Shown: one piece after another, positions 1 through 9,662 of the stretch
Layout: the number at the start of each line of letters is the position of its first letter
Position numbering within the stretch: position 1 is the first letter of the stretch
Assembly (NCBI GenBank): GCA_029834535.1
Contig: JAQMWT010000354.1
Location: 1 to 26,469, forward strand
Source of the DNA: Chrysophaeum taylorii
Taxonomy: Eukaryota > Sar > Pelagophyceae > Pelagomonadales > Pelagomonadaceae
Reading direction: 5' to 3'
Length of the DNA: 26,469 nt
Notes under the pieces: generated by a model
Databases searched by the model: none
Seen by the model: the letters and a program-made list of their open reading frames with translations, nothing else
Told to the model about the DNA's origin: nothing
Position numbers and translations under genes: made by a program

Positions 1-77
1 AGTATGGAAGCGACCGTAGACGTTTGAGCGAGAATCTGGGGGATTGCTGTACGTACGTCTCGAGTTCGGATCCTGTT

Positions 78-455
78 AGTATTTCGAAGGAGAAACAGTT
101 AGGCGAGAGTATTTCGAAGAAGAAACCCGTAGTATTCGTTGAAAAGAAAACCCTGTCGGATGGTCGATTTCTATGCTGGCTGTATGCTGGTGTAGTCGTA
201 GATCGCGAGTATTTCGAGGAAGAAAACCCGAACCTTCCGTCTTCGCCACCCCGGCCATGCACCGTCCCACAGCGAACGTTCCGGCTGCCAACCGGCACGC
301 CCGGGAGGCGAATAGGTGCCAACCTACGCCGGGAGGGCGGGATGGCCCTCCCAAGGCTCAGGATTCGTGAGGCACCGTCCTCCATCGCCCGCACTCAGCG
401 ATCAGGGTAAGGTTGTAGTCGTAAAAATCGAGACTATTTCGAAGAAGAAAACCCT
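78..455. repeat. Degenerate short interspersed repeat
   Basis: A motif close to tatttcgaagaagaaaaccc recurs at about 80, 110, 210 and 435, with a weaker copy at about 132. Spacing is irregular and copies differ by a few bases. Open frames across it are short and overlap on both strands, so I do not call a gene between 1 and 483. Confidence 0.5.
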
Positions 456-483
456 TTCGGCCGATCTTTTTTTGAAGTAAGGT

Positions 484-2180
484 TGTCGCGTGCGACGGCG
501 GAGCCTTCGCCCGGCAAACGGGACGACGCGCTCGAGCCAGGGACGCGACGCGAGCCTCGACGCCGGCATGGCACGCCGGCGTTTTTCGTTCGATGTTCTT
601 TCGGGGTTCTGGCGCGCGCAAAAATGCGACGCGGTTTCGCCTTTTTTGCGCGCGAACTTTCTTCGGTACGCACGCGCGCGATGCGTGCCGGCGTCTACGT
701 CGCCGCTGCGACCGGCCACCGAAATCGAGAACGGCTTGCCGCGCTCGCGTCTGCGGTCAAAGCCCGCTTCCACGGCTACGACTCGATCTTCCGACGGGCC
801 GTCCTCGAGAACGCGCGCGACCGAACGAGACTCGACCGTCGACTCGGTGGATCGACCACCGTTTCACCTTCGATACGATGCGTGCCGCCGGCTTCGTCGC
901 CGCTGCGAGCGGCCATCGACGTCGCGACCGCGGTATCGGACTCGCCCGCGGGTTGACGTCCAGTCGACAAACCCGAAAAAAAACTCGGCGGCTCGCTCGA
1001 CGGGCGGCGCGGAGCGCCGCCGGGCCCGGCGCTTCGATACGATGCGTGCCGGCGTCTTCGTCGCCGCTGCCAGCGGCCACCGCCGTCGCGACCGCGGCCT
1101 CGGACTCTCCCCCGCTACGGATCGAAGACCACGAAAAACGCGGCGACGACCGCGACGAGCGTGCCGCGCGCGCGCGCGCCGACGACCCGGCCGCGCGCCC
1201 GCGCGCGCCCACGACGACCGCCCGTGGCCGCGCTCTGGCCATCGCCGACGGAGAAGAAGAAGACGAAGACCGCCTCGACGCCGGCATGGCATTCCGGAAT
1301 TTTTCGTTCGATGTTCTTTGCGGTCAAAGCCCGCTTCCACGGCTACGACTCGCTCTTCCGACGGGCCGTCCTCGAGAACGCGCGCGACCGAACGAGACTC
1401 GACCGTCGACTCGGTGGATCGACCACCGTTTAACCTCCGTTACGATGCGTGCCGGCGGCTTCGTCGCCGCGAGCGGCCACCGCCGTCGCGACCGCGGACT
1501 CGGACTCGCCCGCGGGTTGACGTCCAGTCGACCAACCCGAAAAAAACTCGGCGGCTCGCTCGACGGGCGGCGCACCGCGCCGCCGGGCAGCGCTTCGATA
1601 CGATGCGTGTCGGCGTCTTCGTCGCCGCCGTCGCGACCGCGGGTTGACGTCCAGTCGACCAACCCGAAATAAAAACTCGACGGCGCGTCGAGCTCGACGC
1701 GTGCGCCAGCGCTTCGATACGATGCGTGCCGGCGTCTTCGTCGCCGCTGCGAGCGGCCACCGCCGTCGCGGACTCGGACTCGGACTCGCCCGCGGACTCG
1801 GACTCGCCCGCGGTGTCCAGTCGACCAACCCGAATAAAAACTCCGCGGCGCGGCGCGCCGGCGCTCGACGCGTCTGCCAGCGCTTCGATACGATGCGTGC
1901 CGGCGTTCGTCGCCGCTTCGATACGATGCGTGCCGGCGTCTTCATCGCCGCTGCGAGCGGCCACCGCCTTCGCGACCGCGGCCTCGGACTCTACGAGCGC
2001 GCCGCGCGCCCGCGCGCCGACGACCGGCCGCGCGCCCGCGCGCGTCCACCACGACCGCCCGTGGCCATCGGCCATCGCCCACCGAGACGAAGACCTCCCC
2101 GCTCGCGTCTACGGCGAAGCCCGCTTCCGCGGCCACGCCTCGCTCTTCCCGCTGCGGCCGTCCTCGCCGCGAGAACCTCT
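484..2180. repeat. GC-rich mosaic of repeated blocks
   Basis: A very GC-rich stretch built from shuffled repeated blocks. A 112-bp block at 753-864 recurs nearly unchanged at 1320-1431. A block starting cttcgatacgatgcgtgcc recurs at least six times between about 865 and 1950, with two more diverged copies. A block around gttgacgtccagtcgac recurs near 953, 1516 and 1645, with a shorter copy near 1815. Many overlapping Arg/Ala-rich frames are open on both strands. That is expected from GC-rich, stop-poor sequence, and no frame carries a recognisable domain, so I do not call coding genes. It may be a complex satellite or a decayed repeat-rich gene. Confidence 0.7.
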
Positions 2181-2229
2181 GGACCGTCGACCGCGACGGC
2201 GCGTCCGCTATCTATGGATTATGCGCGAC

Positions 2230-2506
2230 GCCCTCCTTCTCACTACGCCCGCCGCCACCCCGGCGCCTATTGTCTATAATGAAATACTCCATTAAACAAA
2301 GCGGCCATCCGCCATCTCATAGTCCATCTCATAGTCCATCCGCAAAAAAAGCTCAGCCGAAAATAAACAGGCATAACGCTAACCCCCAGAACGCTTCGCG
2401 CAACGGAAAGGAAGGAAAAGGGTACCCACCCTAACCCAAGAACGAAAAAATGCGCAGAAATCTTCAAGAACCGAAAAGACAGAATTTCTGGTTCGCTGGC
2501 CCACCT
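2230..2506. other. Unassigned spacer
   Basis: Composition drops sharply from the GC-rich block to ordinary sequence. A short doublet (catctcatagtc, twice) lies near 2312-2337. I see no gene or clear element end here. Confidence 0.4.
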
Positions 2507-4351
2507 AATCCTTACCCTAAATCGAGGGACAGACAGACATTGCAACGCGAGGTTGACGCTCAGGTGAGCTACATGAGCCGTATTCGCACCAAGCTCCAGA
2601 ACGTCTCCCTCCACTGCATGTACTCGTTGGGCCGCTACTGCATCGCCCCGCGCATGGACTACATCGCGCAACACTGCTACCCCACCAATGCCTTGAGCGC
2701 GCTCCGCCGCTTCGACGTTGCCGTCCTCAGCTTCGTCGCCACAGCACTTGGCGCAGATCCGCGTCAGGTTTTTGACTCCACCGGCATCGTCCTCCAACGC
2801 CTCCGTCTTCCTGCTCGAAGTGGGGGTGGCGGCATTCGCTCCTGCGCCGACCTCAGCCCCGCCGCCTTTGTTGGCACGGCGGCCCAGGCCCTCCCACACC
2901 TCGTCGACCTTCGCGATCCTACGGGTGCCGTGGAGGTCCCTGGCTACCTCCCCGCCTCGCCTCGGTCCTGGGTGCCACTTCTTTTCGCACAGGTAACGAG
3001 TTGCACCGTTGGCACCACCTCCTCGCATCCGGTTGCCGCCTGGGGCGAGCACTCGAGACTGCGTGGGACGGACTTCGGGCTGATCTCCGTACCACGCTGG
3101 CTTCCCACGGCGGCGCTGGTTCCGGCGACCCCGCCAACGTTCATCTCGTCGACGGTCCTCTCTCCCACGAATTCGTCTCCATGGGCGTCCTCGTCGACCC
3201 CACCATCTCGACACCCGTGCTCATACCCCAACTCCAGCGTGCTCTAAACCTCCCAGCGCGAGACAGCTCGGGCCACTGCACTCCAGCGCCTTGCGGCCAC
3301 CCTTCCCATCACCGAAGCACTTCGAGTAGCGGCGTCCTCATGGGATCGCTTCTCGACCACGTTCATCAGCTCGTGGCCCAGCTCTGGCCTTCAAATCCCC
3401 AACCATGCTGGGCTGAGATGTGTGCCCAGTACTTTGGCTACCCCTCTCCAGCTTGTTTGGGCCTCGTGGGCACTCGCATTCTGGGCACTGACGTCGTTCT
3501 CGACGCTCACGGCACGGTGCTTCTCACGCAGGCCAACCTTGTCAACCGCGGAGGAGCGCGGACCACCTGGCATGACGGCCAGCTCGACTGCGTCCACTGC
3601 AGCGTCCAAGAGGCCGGCATCCCAGCCCTGTCCGAGGTTTTCGGCATCTTTGCTGACGTCGTCGCCCCTACCATTCGCACGCGCCTCTACGGCCGGTACC
3701 GAGGTAATCTCGCCCGACGTCAAGTCGTCCCAGACATCCTCACCACGCGACAACAAGGAGCAACTCTACGACATCAAAACCCTCGCTTGGGGTTCGTTGT
3801 ACACCGCCCACGCCCTCCATCCCTCCCACCCGTCGCCTGTCGATCGGCGCGCAGCGCAAGTCCACTCCGAATACCTCGCTCACGCCCGCGGCATCGACGC
3901 CATCATCCCCCAGCCGGGTACAGCACCACCACCTGGCTTCTTGGGCCCTGTCGAACAGCGGCTACGTAGCTACGGCACCGTCGCCGGCCTCGTCTTTGGT
4001 GCCTTCGGTGAGGCCAGCGCGGCGTGCCACGCTCTCGCCCAAACATGCGCAGAGCGCATCGCTGCGCGAACCTGGGTGACAAGCGGCTGCGCCAACTTCA
4101 CAGAGGCAAAGGCGGCCCAAACTCGCCGCATCTACCGTGAGTGGGGGATCGCCAACGCATTAGGCCGGGCTCGCTGTGCCCTCACCGCCCTCACCCATGT
4201 CGCCGCCGCGGGGAACCCCACCCAGGCCGCCCGATCCCAGCAGGACGTCACCCTTCGTCGCACATACGTCCGGCGGCAGCATGCGTACGACCTACGGGCG
4301 GGGCCCGTCCTCTCTTCGCCTGCCCCACGCCTCGGCGATGACCCCGACTAG
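2507..4351 (+). pseudogene. LINE-type retrotransposon ORF2, C-terminal part, frameshifted
   Basis: The conceptual product resembles the region after the reverse transcriptase fingers/palm in LINE-type elements of protists and algae. Signature stretches are LRLPARSGGGGIRSCADLSP (about 2800-2865), YFGYPSPACLGLVGTRI (about 3430), ARRQVVPDILT (about 3710), and LYDIKTLAWGSLY followed by VDRRAAQVHSEYLAHARGID (about 3765-3900). The polymerase core is absent, as expected for a 5'-truncated LINE. Frames alternate 2-1-2-1-2, with shifts near 2990, 3255, 3400 and 3750, so it is not functional. The first 30 bases (2507-2537) are shared with the centre of the inverted repeat at 5640-5783 and may come from another element's tail. 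The stop at 4349-4351 probably matches the original ORF end. The family assignment rests on motif recall, not a search. Confidence 0.7.
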
Positions 4352-4364
4352 GTCCCGCGTACTT

Positions 4365-4599
4365 ATCTCTGCCCGTCAGGCACATCCATCATACCCCACA
4401 ACCCCACCCACATCTTTCATGCTCCCCACACACACCCCCCTCTTAGCAGTCGACATTTAACGACAGACAGACAAATCTCTGCCCGTCAGGCACATCCCTC
4501 ATACCCCACAAACCCACCCACATCCTTCATGCTCCCCACACACACCCCCCTCTTAGCAGTCGACATTTAAAGACAGACAGACAAACAAACAAACAAACA
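4365..4599 (+). repeat. LINE 3' tail: 110-bp tandem duplication plus (ACAA)n
   Basis: A unit beginning atctctgcccgtcaggcaca occurs at 4365-4474 and again at 4475-4584, a period of 110 bp with few differences. Each unit ends in gacagacagacaa. After the second copy the tract becomes acaaacaaacaaacaaac to about 4599. It follows the ORF stop directly, so it is best read as the 3' untranslated tail of the truncated LINE. Confidence 0.65.
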
Positions 4600-4639
4600 T
4601 CTGTCGATTAGTAGTTAGGATGTCGACAAGTGCAGGCCA

Positions 4640-5012
4640 GTAAGTTCACCTAGTCCCAATCTCCAACCCCAGAATTTTCACCCCGCTAAGTTCACCTAGT
4701 CCCAATCTCTAACCCCAGTAAATTCGGCGTAAACCCAATCTCTATAGTTCGGCGTAAACCCACACCCACTCACCCCACTCTCCTTTGAGCTCGTCGCTCT
4801 CACCCCCGCCAATCTAAGCTGCTTTGACCCGCACACGCCGCTAAGCTTTGAGTTTATTCTAAAAGCCCCAGTAAGTTTGCACTTGGTCTCAGTAAGTTCA
4901 CCTGGTCACTAAGTTCACCTAATCCCAATCTCTAACCCCAGTAAGTTCACCTGGTTCCAGTAAGTTCACCTGGTCCCAGTAAGTTCACCTGGTCCCAGTA
5001 AGTTCACCTACA
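4640..5012 (-). repeat. Short-repeat array at outer end of left arm
   Basis: About ten copies of a unit close to agtaagttcacctggtccc, regularly spaced at 19 bp from about 4941 to 5012 and more dispersed from 4640 to 4930. The complement of the same array lies in the right arm. On the helicase-coding strand the array follows the helicase end. Confidence 0.7.
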
Positions 5013-5044
5013 GTGCGCGTGTAGACGCCGTGAGGGGGCTTATC

Positions 5045-5640
5045 GGTATTGCGCAGCACGTGTGGGGTAGGGTGGAGTCGTCGACCCAGATGAGTATATC
5101 CTCGGGGATGCCGATCGACAGAGAGCCACGTAGAGCTGGACGTGGCAGAAGACGGGCTTCGCCAAGAGGACGCCGACCTCGCAGGGCGTCTGGCCCTGGC
5201 TCTTGTTGATCGTTTGGCGTAGGCGGGCCTTAAGGGATACAGGTTGGAGGAGCCTCGGTGACACGACACGATCGATCATGTATCTGGTACCGTTGCAGTG
5301 GCCGTGCGACGGGTCGAGGTTGCGAAGACATTAAGCTCGCGATCAAAGTCAGCATGCCGTTGGTTGTCAGGGAGTTGAAAACTCTACTGTAAAGAGCGAG
5401 GCGTCGTCTTCCGACCCAGCCTAGTCAGCCGAAAAGAACTCCGACGCCTCGTCTCCGGGAAAAAAGGCCGCGGTCATGCGCGCGTTGTCATCGACAACAT
5501 CGTTTCGACGGGGCGTGAGAATGGCGCGCTGAAAGAGCCGCCGCGGGTCGTGGAAATAGTCTGCGAGGTCGCCGTAGACGGCTTGGAGGATCACTGTCTG
5601 GCCCTCGCGCCTACCTGATCCTTACTCTCGCGCCTACCTG
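5045..5640 (-). pseudogene. Helitron/PIF1-type helicase, C-terminal fragment (left arm)
   Basis: On the minus strand this reads through helicase landmarks in order: RAILTPRRNDVVDDN near 5530-5490, FNSLTTNGML near 5370, CNGTRYMIDRVV near 5300-5270, TINKSQGQTP near 5215, and VFCHVQLYVALCRS near 5140. Helitron helicases have closely similar strings in this order, ending in the TINKSQGQ and LYVALSR motifs. The segment between FNSL and CNGTRYM is shortened and stops interrupt the upstream part, so it is a relic. This arm keeps TINKSQGQ-to-LYVAL in one frame; the other arm has a frameshift there. Confidence 0.72.
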
Positions 5641-5672
5641 ATCCTTACCCTAAATCGAGGGACAGACAAATA

Positions 5673-5749
5673 AACAGACAACCAGACAAACAGACAAACA
5701 TCTGTCGATTAGTAGTTAAGACTGCTAAGAGGGGGGTGTGTGTGGGGAG
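5673..5749. repeat. Central spacer of the inverted repeat, made of LINE-tail pieces
   Basis: The spacer joins a direct copy of the LINE tail end (5692-5718, matching about 4591-4617) to an inverted copy of the 110-bp tail unit (5721-5749, matching 4422-4450 and 4532-4560 in reverse complement). Both orientations of the neighbouring LINE tail therefore meet at the centre. Confidence 0.65.
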
Positions 5750-5782
5750 TCTGTTTGTTTGTCCCTCGATTTAGGGTAAGGA

Positions 5783-6340
5783 TCAGGTAGGCGCGAGGGC
5801 CAGACAGTGATCCTCCAAGCCGTCTACGGCGACCTCGCAGACTATTTCCACGACCCGCGGCGGCTCTTTCAGCGCGCCATTCTCACGCCCCGTCGAAACG
5901 ATGTTGTGCTGACAACGCGCGCATGACCGCGGCCTTTTTTTCCCGGAGACGAGGCGTCGGAGTTCTTTTCGGCTGACTAGGCTGGGTCGGAAGACGACGC
6001 CTCGCTCTTTACAGTCGAGTTTCCAACTCCCTGACAGCCAACGGCATGCTGACTTTGATCGCGAGCTTAAAGTCGTCGCAACCTCGACCCGTCGCACGGC
6101 CACTGCAACGGTACCAGATACATGATTGATCGTGTCGTTGTCACCGAGGCTCCTCCAACCTGTATCCCTTAAGGCCCGCCTACGCCAAACGATCAACAAG
6201 AGCCAGGGCCAGACGCCCCGCGAGGTCCGCGTCCTCTTGCCCACAAGCCCGTCTTCTGTCACGTCCAGCTCTACGTGGCTCTCTGTCGATCGGCAACCCC
6301 GAGAATATGCTCTTCTGAGTCGACGACTCCACCCTACCCC
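5783..6340 (+). pseudogene. Helitron/PIF1-type helicase, C-terminal fragment (right arm)
   Basis: Inverted copy of the left-arm fragment. It reads RAILTPRRNDVV near 5873, FFPGDEASEFF near 5935, CNGTRYMIDRVV near 6105-6135, and LKARLRQTINKSQGQTP near 6170-6220. After that the frame diverges from the left arm (LPTSPSSVTSSSTWLSVDR), so the LYVALSR-like motif is out of frame. It is a second, more damaged copy of the same helicase end. Confidence 0.68.
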
Positions 6341-6394
6341 ACACGTGCTGCGCAATACCTATAAGCCCCCTCCCGGCGTCTACACGCGCACTGT

Positions 6395-6705
6395 AGGTGA
6401 ACTTACTGGGACCAGGTGAACTTACTGGGGTTTGAGATTGGGACTAGGTGAATATAGTGACCAGATGAACTTACTGGGACCAGGTGAACTTACTGGGGGT
6501 TTTAGAGTAAACTCAAAGGTTAGCGGCGTGTGCGGATCAAAGCAGCCTAGATTGGCGGAGGCGAGAGCGACGAGCTCGAAGGAGTGGTGTGAGCACGAGT
6601 GGGTTTACGCCGAACTTACTGGGGTTAGAGATTTGGACTAGGTGAACTTACTGACCAGGTGAACTTACTGGGGTTAGAGATTGGGACTAGGTGAACTTAC
6701 TGGCC
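6395..6705 (+). repeat. Short-repeat array at outer end of right arm
   Basis: Copies of a unit close to gggaccaggtgaacttactg, the complement of the array at 4640-5012, spread over the last 310 bases of the arm. Flanking copies vary between accagg and actagg. Confidence 0.68.
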
Positions 6706-6746
6706 TGCACTTGTGCTCTCTAAAATTCGAATAAAAGTACAAGTTT

Positions 6747-6842
6747 TGTGAGGAAGATATGACACTTACCCCTGCACCACGTATCCAGTATCCCTACGTC
6801 ATTCCCTTATCGCTAATGTAACGCCCCATTCCAATTGTCACA
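6747..6842 (+). repeat. Copia 5' LTR
   Basis: 96 bp, TGTGAGGAAG...TTGTCACA, with a perfect terminal inversion TGTGA/TCACA. Preceded by AGTTT at 6742-6746. Very short for a copia LTR. Confidence 0.85.
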
Positions 6843-6857
6843 TGGTACAGGTGCTCG
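6843..6857 (+). promoter_or_regulatory. Candidate primer-binding site
   Basis: tggtacaggtgctcg begins immediately after the 5' LTR. It starts with TGG, the complement of a tRNA CCA end, and resembles the initiator-Met type site of copia elements only in its first bases. The tRNA is not identified. Confidence 0.45.
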
Positions 6858-6974
6858 TTCACGATCGAGCCTGTGCTTGGCTTCGTGGCGACTCCTTCTC
6901 GGCTTCAGTTCATTGCTACGTGTTCGGTTCGTTGTCGTCTATCATGTCCTCGATCGAAATTCAAGCTAGAAAGC

Positions 6975-7035
6975 TTTCGCAAAAAAAAACTTGATGCCTA
7001 GAAAGCTTTCGCAAAAAAAAAACTTGATGCCTTCA
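6975..7035 (+). repeat. Tandem pair of an A-rich 35-bp unit
   Basis: Two copies of a unit starting with gcctagaaagctttcgc and followed by a run of A then cttgat lie side by side, with different A-run lengths. A C run (7052-7063) follows shortly. This stretch between LTR and gag has no gene. Confidence 0.55.
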
Positions 7036-7214
7036 GCGGTGAGCGACACCCCCCCCCCCCCACCAATGGACACGTCGTCTTGAGAACATGATCATCTCTA
7101 CCGGCGATCACATTATCTCGACCAACGATCCTTGGACTAGCATCTCAGCATCTCGCTGCTCTGAAGAAGAATTTCGCGTCAAGCAACAACGTTGATATCC
7201 GTGAAAACCGCGAC

Positions 7215-7735
7215 ATGAACTTCACGCGGCTTTACAAGCGCATTACCGATGTCTACATGGGCCACGGGGACCGCGTAGCTCCATCCGCTATTGCTTCACT
7301 GCACTCTATTGCTTCACTGCACTCACTGGTGTGCAACCATATTGATGATCTTGCGATCTTCCTCAACAAGTCCATCACCGGAGTTCAAGTTGCTCGGCAT
7401 TGTACCTGATCCGACGTACCCTCGAGTGTGTCCTCGCATTTGACTACGTGCATCGTGCTTCAAGACTTACTGGCTTTGTTTTATCGTCTCGCGTTTCGTA
7501 CCGACGAATGTGGTTGTACCCTTGAGAAGCTCAACAACAAACAATTTAGATGGCATGCACAACCACTACCATCGCGTTATCCGCCGCGTCGTCAGCCACA
7601 ACCCCGACTCCAGACTCTTCCAACTGACCTACCCTAGACGCCCCCCTTTCCCAACAACCTGGCTCTACTCGATTCCGACGCACTACCCAATGTCATTTTG
7701 GCGGCTGCAAGGATCACTTTAAGAGGGACTGCCGC
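7215..7735 (+). pseudogene. Copia gag-like relic with damaged zinc knuckle
   Basis: The first frame (7215-7409) encodes about 64 residues, including ASLHSIASLHS from a 17-bp direct duplication, then stops. Similar weak coding continues in other frames to 7640. At 7691-7732 a third frame reads CHFGGCKDHFKRDC. This fits the gag knuckle pattern C-x2-C-x4-H-x4-C at positions 1, 9 and 14, but the second Cys position holds Gly. It lies where gag should be, but stops and frame changes show it is dead. Confidence 0.5.
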
Positions 7736-7765
7736 AAGTTTCAAAGTTCCTAGTTATTCCACGAC

Positions 7766-7864
7766 AACGCCCTACCCACCATCGCCGTTCTTCTCAACAA
7801 CTCCCTACCCACCATCGCCTTTCTTCTCAACATCTCCCTACCCACCATCGCCGTTCTTCTCAAC
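7766..7864 (+). repeat. 33-bp tandem repeat, three copies
   Basis: Three copies of a unit near aactccctacccaccatcgc plus ttcttctcaac. The period is a multiple of three and one frame reads TPYPPSPFFST per unit, so it could have been a Pro-rich linker of the copia polyprotein. A C/A-rich simple stretch follows to about 7950. Confidence 0.7.
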
Positions 7865-8238
7865 AGCGCAACACTTCCAATGACTCCAAAAACACCCAAC
7901 AACACCAACCCACCAAAACCACCACCACAAAACCACCACCACTAACACTACCTTTTCTGCGCCTATGCCTACTCCAACCTTGACTGATTCTAGTTCCACT
8001 CCGCCGCTTTTCTCAATACCACCATCTATTACACCCCCTTCGCCGCCTTAAACGGCCACACCCAACGTCTCACATCCCCCTCCCGATACTCTGTCTTATC
8101 ACATTTGCACCTTTCTGCCAATCCAGATAATTCCAAGTCAACGTGTGTACCGCCGCTTGTCTGACGCAAGCACATCAACAACCCCATCCCACGGAAGCCG
8201 CTCGTTATGGATTTTATTTTAGCTCCCATTGCACAGGC

Positions 8239-8620
8239 GCCCTTCGTTCTGTATTTTCCGCTATTCGTTGCTCAACCCCTCGTTCTGTATTTTCACCTCG
8301 CCGTTGCTCCTCTCCCCGTTCTGTATTTTCACCTCGTCGTTGCTCACCTCCTCGTTCTGTATTTTCCCCTCGTCGTTGCCCCCCTCCTCGTTCTGTATTT
8401 TCCCCTCGTCGTTGCTCCCCTCCTCGTTCTGTATTTTCATCTAGTCGTTGCTCCCCTCCTCGTTCTGTATTTCGCCTATTCGTTGATCCATTCCTCGTTC
8501 TATATTTTCAGCTATTCGTCGATCCACTCCCCGTTGTGCATTTTCAGCTATTCGTTGATCCACTCCCCGTTGTGCATTTTCCCCTATTCGTTGATCCACG
8601 CCTCGTTGTGCTTGTCGGTT
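8239..8620 (+). repeat. 36-bp minisatellite, about 10-11 copies
   Basis: Units near gttgctcccctcctcgttct plus gtattttcccctcgtc repeat with a 36-bp period; one unit is 35 bp (near 8445-8480). The last units drift to gttgatccactccccgttgtgc. Because 36 is a multiple of three, an open frame persists across the array, giving PRSVFSPRRCSP-like or VLYFPLVVAPLL-like repeats. There are no unique spacers, so it is not a CRISPR array. Confidence 0.8.
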
Positions 8621-8639
8621 TTGGTAAAACCAGCGACTC

Positions 8640-9662
8640 ACGTTCTATCGCGCATTTCACCCGCCACAACTAAGCTGTGCCTGTCAATTTTTCGCGTGCG
8701 CACCTTTCGTGCTTCCTATGTGGTTGGATCGCTCATCTTCGGGATCCTGGACCGACGCTTCTTTGCTGTGTGATTCGGCTTCTTCATCTACGGTATCAAC
8801 ACAATGTTGTGGTTCTCCTTCGCGCACTATCGCCTTTTCGCTGCTTTTCTGACCTTTCAAATTCGGTTTTGCTATCGAAGTGAATTCCGTGCTCAGCACC
8901 CGCGACGCTATCTGCACTGTTCTTACGTGTCACTGCGACGCCATCTGCAACGTTCTTACGTGCCACCACTGTTTTGCCACTGTCGCCAACTTCTACCGCA
9001 GTCTATTCGAGTATGACGAGCAAAGATTGTCGCTTGCTCCTCCAACGTTGGCCCATATGGCAACTTCGTTCTTGCGAATGCGAAAACGGGCCACTTTCTT
9101 ATCTGCCACAGCAGGCTGGCATACAGCAGCCTGGTCTACCCGTGTTCGTTCCTTACAACGCTGGCGCGTCAGACGTCTTCCATCTTCGCGTATAGGACGC
9201 GGTCGTGCCTATGGCAACTTGCTCGCGCCACAACAACCAAACACCCACGTTCGCATCAAACCTCTTTACGCCTGTTTTTGATTCTGTCGACTCCGACCAT
9301 CGTCATAACCTGGTCACCATGCAACATACCTGCCCAAAGGCCACGTTCTCATCAGACGTCTGGTACACTGCCATCATATATACCAGCCTGTGTTCCCGCT
9401 CTCTTTGCCCCGCTGCGATTCTCAGTGGCAACAATCGCCTAACGCAAGTCTCCCTAGGCACTTTAAGTCGCTATTGTTCTTCAGACCTCGATTTTGCTGA
9501 CAGTTTCGCTTATCAGATTTCCTGCAATGTCAACCACCGAAGGAACTTCAACGTTGTTCCGACTTTCTCGAATCACGCTTCCAAGCTATCGTCTACTGTT
9601 GCCCCATTGTCACCTGTTCCTGCTGTTGCCCGATTGTCACCTGTTCTTCCGCTGTTGCCCCC
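8640..9662 (+). other. Decayed protease/integrase zone of the copia element
   Basis: Protease and integrase of a copia polyprotein should lie here, but I find no HHCC or DDE signature. Only short frames in changing phases are open. A 33-bp unit is tandemly doubled at 8904-8969 (gacgctatctgcactgttct and its near copy from 8937). Two related stretches near 9045-9130 and 9310-9400 encode a similar G-H-F/V-L-I string and may be an older duplication. Confidence 0.4.

Larger units (their letters stand above)
4626..6714. mobile_element. Large inverted repeat carrying Helitron-type helicase ends
   Basis: Left arm 4626-5672 and right arm 5750-6714 are nearly identical in opposite orientation, with a spacer of about 77 bp. 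Outer ends are acaagtgcaggccagtaag at 4626 and its complement ending at 6714. Each arm, read toward its outer end, contains a fragment of a PIF1-like helicase and then an array of short repeats. The arms differ by small indels (for example a duplicated cgcctacctgatcctt near 5620 on the left only). The helicase fragments match the C-terminal part of Helitron Rep/helicase proteins. I do not see a Helitron 5' TC end or a convincing CTRR terminus. Confidence 0.7.

Noticed and set aside
490..1672. Long Arg-rich open frames on both strands in the GC-rich region
   Set aside because: Three or more overlapping frames are open at once, all low-complexity, with internal DNA-level repeats. This is what stop-poor GC-rich sequence gives, and no domain is visible.
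2450..3247. Independent host gene starting at 2450
   Set aside because: The first residues come from a motif repeated elsewhere (5640-5783), and the rest is the LINE C-terminal region continued in other frames.
8239..8620. CRISPR-like repeat array
   Set aside because: The 36-bp units are directly adjacent with no unique spacers, and the setting is a eukaryotic retrotransposon.
8734..8790. Copia protease active site (a CDSASSST string)
   Set aside because: The match to D-S-G-A is too weak, stops are close by, and there is no supporting protease context.
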